Part shown: positions 1 to 12,043 of the stretch, one piece after another
How positions within the stretch are numbered: position 1 is the stretch's first letter
Layout: each line of letters begins with the position of its first letter
Assembly: GCA_018398765.1 (NCBI GenBank)
Contig: JAHBMJ010005795.1
Span: forward strand, 37,501-64,550
Length of the DNA: 27,050 nucleotides
From: Chromera velia
Lineage: Eukaryota > Sar > Chromeraceae
Direction of reading: 5' to 3'
Made by a program: the position numbers and the translations under genes
The notes under the pieces: generated by a model
Seen by the model: the letters and a program-made list of their open reading frames with translations, nothing else
The model's database searches: none
What the model was told of the DNA's origin: nothing

Positions 1-690
1 CTGTCTGTCTCTGACACAAGGAAGAAAAAAGGCGCAAGTCATTTTTGGATCAAGGGGGGACTCGCCTAGTTTCACTTCTTTTTCGTTCGTTCTTTCGTTC
101 GCTTGATCAATCAGTGCGTCAGTCAGTCAGTCAGTCGATGGAGAGAGGGATGCCTAGCTGGCTGGCTGACGGGACCAAAGCGCTTTTGCGCGCACACTTT
201 GTTATCGATGCTGCACTCTTGTATTCACCCTCTCTCTCTTTCCCGTCTGCTTACATGACAGAAGTAAATTAGGCGGATTCATGTTGTGGAAGGGGTCAGA
301 GGTAGAAAAGTGGGAAAACGGAGAAAAAAAAAGACGTTCTGAGGGAAAAGGGGGTGGGGTTGGAAAAGAAGAGAAGAGATCTGATTCATACTGGCAAGAG
401 GTGAGAGAAAGGTCGGTGTGTGCAGAGAGAGAATTTAAGAAGAGAAAGAAAGAAACAGAGGGTTGGGTGGGTGGGGTTTTCCTTTCCTTTCCTCTCTTTC
501 CATTGGCAGATCGAGCATGTCTGCTCATGCATCTGGCTTTCCGGTCGTCCTCAAGCAGACGGGAGAAAGAGAGAGGAAGGGGTGGGGCCGGGAAATAAAT
601 CACGATTATGAGGCGGCCGCAGAAGCTGCTGGGGTAGAAGGGGGGGCAGGCACACTGAGGGGGGCACTTGGCAGCAGGCGCTTGCAACAG
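1..690. other. Purine-biased flanking sequence, no supported gene
   Basis: Contains CTGT and TCAG tetranucleotide repeats and GA-rich blocks. An open stretch on the minus strand (202-687) is proline/serine-rich and has no recognisable domain; I do not call it a gene. Confidence 0.4.
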
Positions 691-699
691 GGCTGGCGA

Positions 700-2417
700 T
701 AATGGAATAAACGGAAATGAATTAATTCAACATCATATTTCCCCACCCGTCTTATTTAAAGAAACGCGATCCACGAAGTCCGGAGGCGTTTGCGTACCTT
801 GGTGAGGGATTGCTGGAATGAATAGATAAACGTGTTGACGTCCATTGAGAGCGATCGCAACCAGGTACCACACTTAATTTATTTGCACCCAGCGTTATAA
901 TTCATGATACAGCGTTCATTATACATTTTTTTAGTGATATTAATATAATAATTGCAAAATATTAATATCTTCTATCTCCGATCGAGTCTCCGACTGCTGA
1001 TGAGATCGCTCCCTAAGATCGCTCCTCAGTATATGAGCTTATATAATAATATATATGTTCAGTTTGATTTGTTACAACGGTTTTTTTGTTCTACTTAGAG
1101 AATCTACTATTTTAAAGTCGATGATAAGTCATTATTTTGAATGTGCATATTGCTAAAAACCGTTTATAAATTAAAAGCCATGTATCTTTACAAATCGTGT
1201 GCTCATTGTCCGTGCATATATTTTTTTTTTCTAGTAAACTAGTTAGTAAAGACTTTTCTTCAACTTACTAGTAAGTTGCTACTGAATTGAGTTGACAGTT
1301 AAAGCCGGTGAGCGCACCACTTAGGCTCTGGCCAACTGCGGGGCATAACATGCTAAATTTGTAACATACATGCCAGTATTATCTAGTCACATAGTAGAGC
1401 AATGTAAGCTGGAATGTAAGTCTTTGACCTGTTTTGACATGTAATATTTTTTTATTAATCATTTACTATAGATCATTTATATATTATTCTATACTTTTGT
1501 TAACTCTGAGGCTCGTGTATATACGATAAGCAGGTTACACTGTTACAGACATCGAGACAAGTCATTCAGCCTATGATTTAGATGAGCACCCTAGTCTTTG
1601 GATAGGTCCTTAAACTGTTAAACAGGAGACCAGATAAAAAATCGCTATGTGAATCTGATTAATTAGTGATCAATTATGTGATTGATTGGCAGTGATTGGC
1701 AAAAAGATGTATGGATTGCTTTGCCAAGGCCCCCCAAAGACTTTGCATGCCATACATGGTCACGCGCCTTGCCGTCTGCCGCACTATTCCAATTGACAGT
1801 GCCAGCTGTACGCCCGGGCTTTGGCTGGTTCTAGAGCTGGTTTCTCTTAGATTTTTTTAAATATATGTGTATTACCATCAGGCTGGCACACAACAGAGAC
1901 TGTATGAGTCGATCAAAGCTTTAGTGCTTGTTTAATAGCAATAGTTTTTTATATATAAACGAGTTAATACTAAGACAAATGGCTAGCTTGGCCGAACTTA
2001 AAGTTGGATGTCTCATTGCAGCCTCAAACGTTTAAAAAAACAGTGGTATAGGCTTATACGATTACATGATTGAAAAAAAAGTTGTGACACTTATTATGTT
2101 CTTATATATCTGCATGGTGCGCCTTATTAATCATGATTACGTATGCAATCGTGTGTATACAATAAACTTTAAAAATTGCAGTTATCATAGTTTGTCCAAC
2201 AACTTACTAGTGATTGTCAGCATTATATTGTTTTAATCTATCTCTAAATAGGAATATGCATTATTTTATACTAAAACTAGCATATAGGATTCTAGAATCT
2301 AGGGTAGTATGACAAATCACTGGGACTGCGTATTACTCTGTTTTTTTGAAACGTTATTATCAAAGTTCTCAGAGAACACGAATCGTTGGGCAAACTCGCT
2401 TCTGAGTAGGTTAAGAA
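700..2417. other. AT-rich intergenic or 3' flanking region without ORFs
   Basis: About 1.7 kb with no reading frame of 60 codons on either strand and a composition unlike the rest of the window. It holds short palindromes (for example ACTTACTAGTAAGT near 1265) and a GC-richer island around 1720-1840. It presumably includes the 3' UTR of the channel gene; I could not fix a polyadenylation signal. No RNA gene or transposon ends recognised. Confidence 0.6.
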
Positions 2418-2942
2418 CTATGCAGACCGCCGTGTAGCTGTCATAGCAACATTAGTTCTTGCTAATGCAAGCAATTGGCGCGTGCTGTTGTCGAAGAGTC
2501 GTGCTCTGTGAATTACTTGGCTGACATGTTTTACAAGCGCCTTTGTTTCGTCTCTGGACAGTCCAGCAAAGTTTCTCCCGCCAGTGTCTCTCCCCTCACC
2601 TTTTCGGCTTGGCAATGGATGGCTTCCCTCTCCTTCTGCTTCATGTTGTGCAGAAGGCCGTCGTCCTTCAGTGGGATCAGAGCATTCTTCCCCTTTGTCG
2701 ACGTCCTCTCGCTTGTCCTCTCCTGCTTGAACATGTGCTCTCGGTCCTCCTTCAGCTCCCTCCGTTTCTGCCACTGGAACTGCTGGCTTGTTCTTCGCCC
2801 TTTCTGAGATTCCGTCACCCGTTCCGGGTTCCCCCTCCTCAGACTGGCTGTGCGCCTTCCTGCGGGACCGTCGAGAAATCCACGCCCTCTCCAAGAAGCG
2901 GCAGAGAAGAAGAGCAGCCACGCACTCGCAGGAGAGGAGAGG
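2418..2942 (-). CDS. Exon 39: terminal exon with stop codon
   Basis: Acceptor GCGTGCAG, phase 0, ending in TAG at 2420-2418. Encodes an acidic/polar tail and finishes [20 protein letters not shown], then [19 protein letters not shown] and a short end. The last 50 residues look like a folded helical pair. Internal acceptors (TCCCGCAG, GCGCACAG) could shorten it. The composition changes to AT-rich directly after the stop. Confidence 0.65.
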   Translation of the reverse strand, partial: PLLSCECVAALLLCRFLERAWISRRSRRKAHSQSEEGEPGTGDGISERAKNKPAVPVAETEGAEGGPRAHVQAGEDKREDVDKGEECSDPTEGRRPSAQHEAEGEGSHPLPSRKGEGRDTGGRNFAGLSRDETKALVKHVSQVIHRARLFDNSTRQLLALARTNVAMTATRRSA

Positions 2943-5900
2943 CTGCACGCAAGCAGAAATCTCAGGAAAATATACATGCAGGGAAAACGAGTGATCGAAC
3001 ACCGCGGCTGAGTCCATGTGTAAATTTATATCGGAGTAATGATTGATTGATTGGTTGATTGGTTGGTTGGTTGATGGATTGATTGATTGAGTGAGTGAAT
3101 GAGTGCCTGGAAGAATGAGTGAATGAGTGAACGAGTGAGTGAGTGACTGTGACTGAGTGACTGTGAGTTAGTGAGTGTGAGTGAGTGTGAGTGAGCGAGT
3201 GTGAGTGAGCGAGAAAGTGAGTGAGTGAGCGAGTAAAGGAGTCATCGTGGGAGGGAGAAGTTCAGGGCGAGGAAAAGAAAGTTTATGGAAAGAATCAAGA
3301 GGGGGGCCAGTCAGGAAAGCAGGAAGCCAAACAGATAGAGGCTGAGACAGAAAGAGAAATGCAGACAGACACAGACACAGACATAGGTGAAGACACAGAT
3401 GCAAAAACAGATACAGAGGCAGAGGTAGAGTCAGAGGCCGAAACACAAACAGACAGAGGGAGTGACTGAGAGAGGTGTCACTCATAGAGACAGGAAGAGA
3501 AAGAGGGAGAGGGAGAAGCAGAAGGAGAAGAACGATGATTGAGCATGCAGGTTTCAAAGAATGGAAACGAAACGCCCCCTGCAGGGAAGCTCAGGATCAT
3601 CATCTACGGCTGCATGGGACATACTGCGTCGAAACACAAACATAACAACACCGACCGACCGACTGACCCCTTGAGTCAACGGATTGATCACAAAAGCGCC
3701 CATCGCCCCTCTGATCCATTTCTCCTTTTTCTCTGAAAGTTCCTCTCCATTCCGCAACGATCCAGAGACCACCGCCGTGCCCTTCATGTCCCTTTCTCTT
3801 CTCCTCTCCCCCTGCTCAGGCTCTTGTATTTCCTCTCTTCCTTCGAGTCCCTCCACCTCTTGTCGCGTCTCTATCTCTCTGTCTGCGCCTTTCTGTTTCT
3901 CCTTCTTCTTCTCTTCGGTTTGCTGACAGTGAGTCAGAAAAGTCTTCAAAGTCCTGCGGCGCCAGCCCTGGAACGAACAGACGATCAGATGAGCACATGC
4001 ATCCCTCCCTCCCCTCTCAAATTGATTCACTCATGCAGTCATGAAAGAGCAAAAACGCGAATGGCAGAGAACCTCTGTCCGCATGGAAAACAGGCAGAAA
4101 CACAGATAAGCGTTCAGAAATACAAGTCAGAGAGTGCACAGAACGTGGAGAGCAACTGAGAGAGAAAGATGCGGACATGCAGGATCGACAGAAGGACCGA
4201 CCTCCAAGACTTCGAAGTCCACAAGGCCATTCTGGTTCCTCTCAACAATTGATCGCCAGACAAGAACCTCCGCTACCCGAAAGCCTTTCAACAGCGGAAT
4301 TCTGCAGCATCCTTTCTTTCATCCATGCTTGCTCATATGCACACACGGAGGCATAGAGAAACAAATCCACGGATGCTCAAGTGCCCAAATCGCGTCCACA
4401 ATCTGCGCACACACAGCCCCTCTGCATGTGGGAGTCAAAGATGGCGCCATGGGGCCCTCTGCTCCTTCAAATGCGCTGCCAGTCTCATGTTGGAAGGGAA
4501 CGAAGACCAGAACGGCAAGACCGGCAGGCAGACAGACAGACAGACAGACAGACAGAAAGACTGACCGCAGTGAGAGAAGCAAAGAGAGCATGCCAGAGGG
4601 GGCGCGAAGAGCATCAGCAGTTGTCGAACTTCCCTCTGAAATGTAAGAACGGGGATCCCTGACGACCTCCTCCTGTACTCTCGGTCCCTGACGATTGAAA
4701 AAAGGTCCAGGCCTCCCCGCTTCCTGCTGCCCCTTCAAAGAGTGTAGAGGCACGCTGAAGGTCCGATGAATCCGTGCCCCCCGGTGGACCAGGGGAGCGT
4801 GCGGGTCACTGGCAAACTCTCTTTCTGACGGCCTCGGGTCCTCAATTCGAATGGGGATCGTCTGACTTTCCCTCCTCTCATCCCTTTGCTTCTTTCGCAT
4901 GTTCTCTCTCCCTGGACTGACGGAGGTTAGATCAGACTCTCCCCCGCGACCCCTCCACCCGCTCGACTCAAACAAGTGACAGCCCGGGGGAAGAGAAAAT
5001 TGACGTCGAAGAACAAGAGGCTTCGACGGGTGCTGCAGCAGTGCGAGGAGGCATGCAATCATTGATTTCGTTTCATCTACTCGCTCACTGTCTCTGTCAA
5101 TAAATTGATCCATGCATCCTGGTTCTGATCTATGCATCATGCGTGTCGTTTTCTGCATGGATTCAGTGAGAGATGGAGGCGAGGGGCGGGATCAAGTCAA
5201 TCCAAAAACACATTGCATAAAATTCAAGAGCCACTGAGAAAAGGACAGGAAAAAAGATGAGCGCTTGCAGACAGGATACCCAGCTTGGAGCTGAAAAAAG
5301 ACAGCCCTTTTGCCGCATGAGAAAGTAGCAGACGCGATACATAGAAAGGCAATTACGTACGCCCTTGTCTTCGCTGCCAACGGAAGGTTGGCTAACCGGC
5401 TGGCTCATTGACTGACTGACTGACTTCTCCGCACTCTAGCGGATCTGCATCCTTCTCCTGCCATGCAGTTCCAGGTCCCCTAATCGCATTTGCCTTCTCC
5501 CCCCCTCTCTCGTTCTCGCTTGTCCCCCTGAGAGGCATGGTGACTCTCCAGCCTTTCTCGACAAGGCTGCGTTGACCCGCAACAGAAACGAAGAGACCTC
5601 GATGCAAACCGTCGCCACAAATCATGGGTCCAGAAGAGCCCCCCGCTTTTGCCCTCAGTCTCTTGCCCCTTCTGGATGTCGCACCAGACCCTGAACGCTT
5701 GCTGCTGAACCGGGAGGTGGAGCGAAAGTCTCTTTCAGTGCTTGTCACCGACCTCCCTTTTCTCTTTGCATCGGATTCTCCTCTCCCCTTCTTTGCTCCT
5801 CCGCGGCTCTGTCTCCTCCCTCCTGTATGGATCTTTGTCCTACTTCTCGCCCCAATCATTTCAACGGAGTCGGGACTCTCGGAGGGGAAATCAGGTGCGT

Positions 5901-7428
5901 GAGTCACTGGAAAAGTCAAACAAGCAGGAGAGTCTGAGGGGGACTGCAGTCGTCTGAAGGCCAACGAAGACGTCACCGACCCTTTCCTTGCTGCAAACGG
6001 GTCCCCTTCCTCTTCTTCTTCGGCTTCTTCATCGTCTTCTGCTGCCGTGTCGTCCCCGTTGACTGAGGACCAGTCAGGTGCCGCCAGGCCCCCTTCCCCC
6101 TCCGCATCCACAGCTTTTCCTTGAAGAGCCGAAACGTCAACGTATCGAGTCTTGAATCGTGCTGGAAGTTTCTCGAGGACCTTCACCAGGTCTCCAAAAC
6201 GGATCTCCCTGCGGCCGTCCAGGTCCACCACGTTCCACACGTCGTGGAAGACGCTGAAGTCGGTGAAGCTGAGCACAGAGGGGTCGATCTGCACAAAGTT
6301 GTCCAGAACGATCGCGACAACAATGTTCAGGACCACCAAATTTGTCAGGATGATGAAAACCATAAAGATCGCCTCAGCAGCCGGCGTCCCTGTGCACTTC
6401 ACCTTGTCGACCCCAAGGAAGAAGGCCTCGGGTCGGCAGCTGGGGGGACTCGAGAGGTCTGCACGGGTACCGGACCACGACTCTCCCGAGGAGAGGTAAA
6501 CAAGCGTGAAGTAGCTGGAGGGAAAATCGTTAAAGTTGAAGAACCCATTCACATAAAACCCGAACGGCGCTCCTGCGAATAAATGCATTGTGGCGACAGC
6601 AAAAGCCCCTATAAGGATTATTTGGAGGAAGAGGACTTCAACTGCCTGAGTAAAGGACATCCTCATCGTTTCCAAGAGCATCTGGAGGCCCTTCATGTGA
6701 CGCAACAGCCGCAGAATTCTGAATGCTCTGCATAGCTGTGCAACAGCAATCACCGTCTGGGCTGTTTCCCCCGCATCTCTTGCCTGTGTTCCCCCATCAT
6801 TCCCATTCCCGCTGCCCCCCCCCGTTGCCTCATTGCTTGCGTTCTGTACCAAGGAGGAGAAGAGTGCTGCTGCGACCACTCCTCCAACGGAGATCAAAAG
6901 GAGGAAGAAGTCGAAGATGTTCCAGCGATCCCAGAAATACCCTTTCCCCAACCCAATCAGTTTGGCCATTGCCTCCAACAGGAAGAGAAAGGTCGCAACA
7001 ATGTCGACGAACAGTCTGACCAGAGTCAACTCTGCATTCTCGTTGGCCGTGTACGAGGCCAGGAAGCAGAAGAGCGCGACGACGAGTGCGGAGGTAGTCC
7101 ACTCAAGCCAGAGAGACTTGTGGAGTATTACCTCGCGCACCCTTGATGACGTTTTGTTCTGGGGGAAGGGCAGGGGAACTATGAAGGATCGCTGAAAGGG
7201 ACGGAGGGCAGTGTTGAGCCATGTCCTTTGGAGGGGGTCCATCATTGCTCCCTTTCTGATGTTCAGTAGTTGAAGCTTGAACTGTTCAATAATCACCGAC
7301 GTGACCAGGTTAAGAACAAAGAACGACGTGATGAGAATGAACACCACAAAGAAGATGGCTGCAAGCGGGTTGGCGTCTCTTCGTGGGCCCTTGTCTCGCC
7401 CCTGCAAACACACACACAACCACACACA

Positions 7429-7472
<44 letters not shown>

Positions 7473-8708
7473 TGTGGCCGGTGCAAGAACAATGCTGTGG
7501 CTGCGGCTCCCTCTTGCTTTTGTTTTTTGGAATTGATGTGTTGGTTTGTTGCTGGCTTTTCATCGATGCTTTTGACCGGCCGAATGACATCTGACAAACA
7601 TCTGAGAGACATAGAAGAAAGATCAACGAAATACTGATGAGTACATAACCTTTCTGGAGAAGACATTATTTCTTAATTCTTCTGCATGGCCATGCATCTG
7701 GAAAAGTCAGCCCGGCGTCGACCGGCGTACCTGAACATCCATCGCTCTCCAAAGGACCCTTGACCAGTCGTCGAGAGTCGCGACCTCAGCGGACACAAGG
7801 AGATTGTTGAAAGAGAAATTGGGTCGGAACCACAGGCGTTGGAGAGATCCGGGAACTCCAAAGGGAACTGAGGGAAATGGACACGTCTCGTCAATCACAG
7901 TGCTTGAGTTCACGCGGACACCGAGAGACGGAATTGTGTAATTCTGCAGTGCTTCGACCTCGAAAGGCCAGTCAAAGCTCTCGGCCGCCACTATTGGCAC
8001 CTCCCCTCCTTCATAGGTGTCAATCATGTACACAGGGGGCGGGAGAAACCAGCCGGTGCACTCGGCCTTCGAGGCAACACAGGGGTCGGAGCACTGCCCG
8101 AATCTTCCCATGAACAGCTGCATGCCGCAAATGGCAAAAAGAACGGCAAAGAGAAACAAGAGGCCCACAACAGAGAGCGTTCCGGGAAGGCCGGTCAAGA
8201 GGGCCTTCATGGCAACCCGGAGGCCCTTCAATCTGGGGATCAGCCGAAGCGGTTGCAGCGCACGGAGAATTCCGAGAGCCCCCAGAACTCTCTCTTGCGA
8301 CCCGTCACGGTATGTCAGCTGAAGCCATATCACCTGCACAGATCAATCGATCGATCCATTCTATCGCCATTCGAATTCTAAGTGTGGAACTACCAACGAT
8401 CGCGAGATGCACAAAAAGAGAGCGAGAACCGAAATACAAATCTGCAAGTGTGCTTGTGTGCAAATGGAGTGAAAGCAGGTGACAGCTCAGCCGTGTCGTC
8501 CCACTTTCTGATCGCCCATGACTTTTAGCAGATGGTTTGGCAGCAGATCGCTGACTTTCACTTGAGACCTCAACACATTCAACTGAAGACACGAACAGAG
8601 ACAGAGAGGCAGACAGGCAGACAGACAGACAGAGAGGCAGTCAGGCAGGGAGGAACCGAGAGAGACACACAGACAGGGAAAGAGATCCACATACACACAT
8701 ACATACAC

Positions 8709-8754
<46 letters not shown>

Positions 8755-8771
8755 CGACAGACAGACAGACG

Positions 8772-8830
<59 letters not shown>

Positions 8831-10206
8831 GAACAAACAGACAGACAAACAGACAGGCAGACAGACAGGCAGACAAACAGACCGACTAACAGACCGACCG
8901 TGAGTGCAAGGACATCGATTACATTCCAGAAAGTCCTCAAGTAGGAGCCCGGATGAAAGAGGAGACCCTGTGCCACTATCCTCAGTGCGGCTTCGAGAGA
9001 GAAGATCACAGCGGAGACGAAGAGAAGGTACAGGTTGAATGAGGGTCTTCGTAAAGTCAGCCAGTCTGCCTGTTCGTCTGCCAGGGGGTCTTCGAGGCAG
9101 AGCATGACGGTGTTCAGGAGGATGAGAAAGATCATGAAACCCTCAAAGATCGGATTGTTCACCAAAATGATCGCCTGCTTCCGAGGAGTCGACTCACTGT
9201 CAAAACAGAAGAGGGACGAGTACAAGTATCCCTTGGATGCTACCGGCTTTGTCAATTCATCTTCATCTTCCTCGTCCCCATCGTCATACCTCTCTTGTCC
9301 TTCTCCGCCTGTCCCTTCGTCTTCTCTCTGTGCCTGGTTTTCACATCCCTTGGCCTTGTTATGCTTCAGTCCCTCCTCAGGTCTTCCCTCCCTCTTCCCA
9401 TTCGAAATGCTGCTACTTCGTTCTTTCTGCTGGCTCTTCTGCTCTCCCTCAATTGACTTTCTCCTTCCTCTTCCCCCTCCCCTTCCTCTGCCAGCAACAA
9501 GCAGGGATTCAAGCCAGCGCCTTTCAATCAGGTCGACAGGCTGATTCCTCTCCCTCGTTTCAAATTCTGAGGCCTCCTCCCTAGACTCGAATGCTTGACT
9601 CCGGCCTCGCTGCACACTGATTCTTGTTCCTTCTTCAACCGTGCAGGAAAGCGCATCTCCCCTCTCTCGTTGCAACTCCGACGCCCCTCTCCCCTCTCCC
9701 AAAGGGCTTGTGCTGGGAGATCTCAGCGCAGTCTTGAGCGTCTGCAAGGTGCTTCCCAACTGCACCTCTCCCTCTCTCTCCTTTGCGAAGAGGCTCTGCT
9801 CGTCATCGGCCAGCTCCTTGCAGTCTGCTCTCTCAAAGTCATTCTGCACAGACAGCGTGATTCGATCTAATCTTCACACTCACACATGTATGTCCCTCAG
9901 TTCTTCGGCCAGAAACGAGTGAAACAAAGACGGACTGAAAGACAAAAGGCGTTCCTCCCGCGCAAACTGCAAGTGAGGTCCTGGCCCTGACATGCACGAC
10001 CCATGTGCTGACTCAGAAGTCCAAAGACCTTTCAGAACGAGCACAGAAAGAAAAAGAGAGAGGAAGGCGGAGACGGGATCATCAAGTATTATTGCATGCA
10101 GACTTGGCGGGCCGTTTGGATGACAGGAAGACAGACAGACACACAGAGAGATAGATAGAGAAGTTCACCAACCGACAGAAAAACGGACATACAGACCGAC
10201 CAATCG

Positions 10207-10246
<40 letters not shown>

Positions 10247-10545
10247 CAGACTGACCGTGACGGTTCGAATTCCCCTTGGAATGTTTCCCTGCTCGACCCT
10301 CTCTTCCGCGTTTGCCGACGCAAAGGAGATCCGACGAGGCAAAGAAATACCTGCGGGTATGCCAGTTTCATAGACACACACATGCAAACCAACGCGGAGG
10401 GGGGGGATCTGGTTCGAAGGAAAGAGAAGAAATGGAGAGTAAACTCCAAGCGACGAAAAGAGGTATTGAATGACATGAAGAACAGGCAGCAGAAAACAGG
10501 AAAGAGTAAAGAAAACAGAGAAACAGACGGACGGGGTCATGGTTT

Positions 10546-10576
<31 letters not shown>

Positions 10577-11985
10577 CCACAAACAGACAAACAGACAAAC
10601 AGACAAACAGACAAACAGACAAATAGACAAACAGACAAACAGACAAACAAACAGACAAACAGACAGACAGACAATCAGACGCTCGCTGACCACCCCGGAC
10701 TTCCGGAGAACTCAGTGAGCTGTCTCCTTTCTTGCGTCCTCTTCTTCGCTCCCTCTTGGCTCGTTGAGTGCTATTCCGAAAGTCCCCCTGACCGTCTCCG
10801 GGGCCCGGGCCTAAAAGTCGCCCCCTCCATGCGGAGCTCTCCTCTGCAGTCACGCTCGCAAGAAATGAAACGAATGATGAATTAGGCAACCCTATACAAC
10901 ACCACGCAACCCTTTGACGAAAAAGGGAAAGGCTGTAGACGTCTCGGAAAGGTGCATGCGTAAGCTTGACGCTTGCCAAATAAGAATGGAAAATAAAAAT
11001 TAAAGGGCTGACGGACCGTTGTTATTTGTCGGTTCTCTCTCTCTTAATCTGCTTCCACTGAGTCCCGTATTTCTGAAGGCTCCAGTATGTGTCGGTTGTC
11101 GTGTCTGTGCGCGGGCTCGTGTACGACCTGCCTCTCCGGCAGCGGCTTCAGTGAAAGCGAGTGCAAGATGCCTTATTCTCTCCTCCTGCTCCACCTCTGT
11201 CCCGAGCCTTCTCTGTGACGGTCTCGCTTTGATCCCTTCTCTCGACTCTGCTTCTGCTCTTCGGTCTTTCTCAACGCCGACTCCTCCTGTCTCCACGGGT
11301 GGCTCTTCAATCAAATCCTCCAAGTTGAACATACCCAGAGAATTGGTCAGCCGTTCTCCAATCCCGCCCGCAGGCAGAATCGGAAGATTCGAATCTTCCT
11401 CCTCGAAGATCTCCACGTCACAGCCAGACTCCCCAGAGCAGTGCTTGAAAGCGCCTTTCATCGCTGCCAGTTCTGTTCTCCTTTCGCCCAAAACTTCACA
11501 TTCGACGTTTGGAGAAATGACTTGTCCCGGAAGGAGCAGAAGAGAGGGACAGAAGAAGCGAGGGTCGGGAGTGCTTCTCTCTTCTTTCCAGGAGCCCACT
11601 GACTGACTGGGAGTGTCTCTGCGTGTCTTCCATCCCAAAGAACTTGGACGTAAGATGGAGTCGGGGAGAGGGGTTGGGGCTTCCTGCGGCTGCTCCTCTA
11701 TTAATATGTCGGTGTGTCTGTCGCTCTTTCGGGATGGAGAGCGGGGAGGCGTCAGGGGTGACACCTCGTTGTGTCTTTTCTTCCCGCCCCTTTGAGAAAG
11801 ACTTGGGAGAGGGGGAAGCAGAGCGCAAACAGCACCGGCGTGCCTCTGAGAGGGCTCTCTTTCGTCCCTCACCTCCCTCTCGCTGTGCCGCTTTCTCCTG
11901 TGCCAGTCCATGAACTCCACCACAGATTTGTCAAACGTCCCTTTGTCAACTCCCTGATAAATTGATTCATTCACACACACACACC

Positions 11986-12043
<58 letters not shown>

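Noticed and set aside
202-687. Minus-strand reading frame of 161 codons at the left edge
   Set aside because: Proline/serine-rich translation of GA-rich sequence with no domain or convincing splice context.
1300-1350. Possible tRNA or SINE-like sequence in the AT-rich block
   Set aside because: No B-box and no foldable cloverleaf seen by eye.
3539-4159. Plus-strand reading frames opposite exon 38
   Set aside because: Shadows of the minus-strand coding exon; low-complexity Leu/Ser translations.
8599-8890. CRISPR-like repetition
   Set aside because: Period is 4 bp with no unique spacers: a microsatellite in a eukaryotic intron.
8532-8903. Open frames rich in TDRQTDRQ or SVCLSVCL
   Set aside because: They are translations of the GACA/TGTC microsatellite, which has no stop in several frames. 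They lie in an intron.
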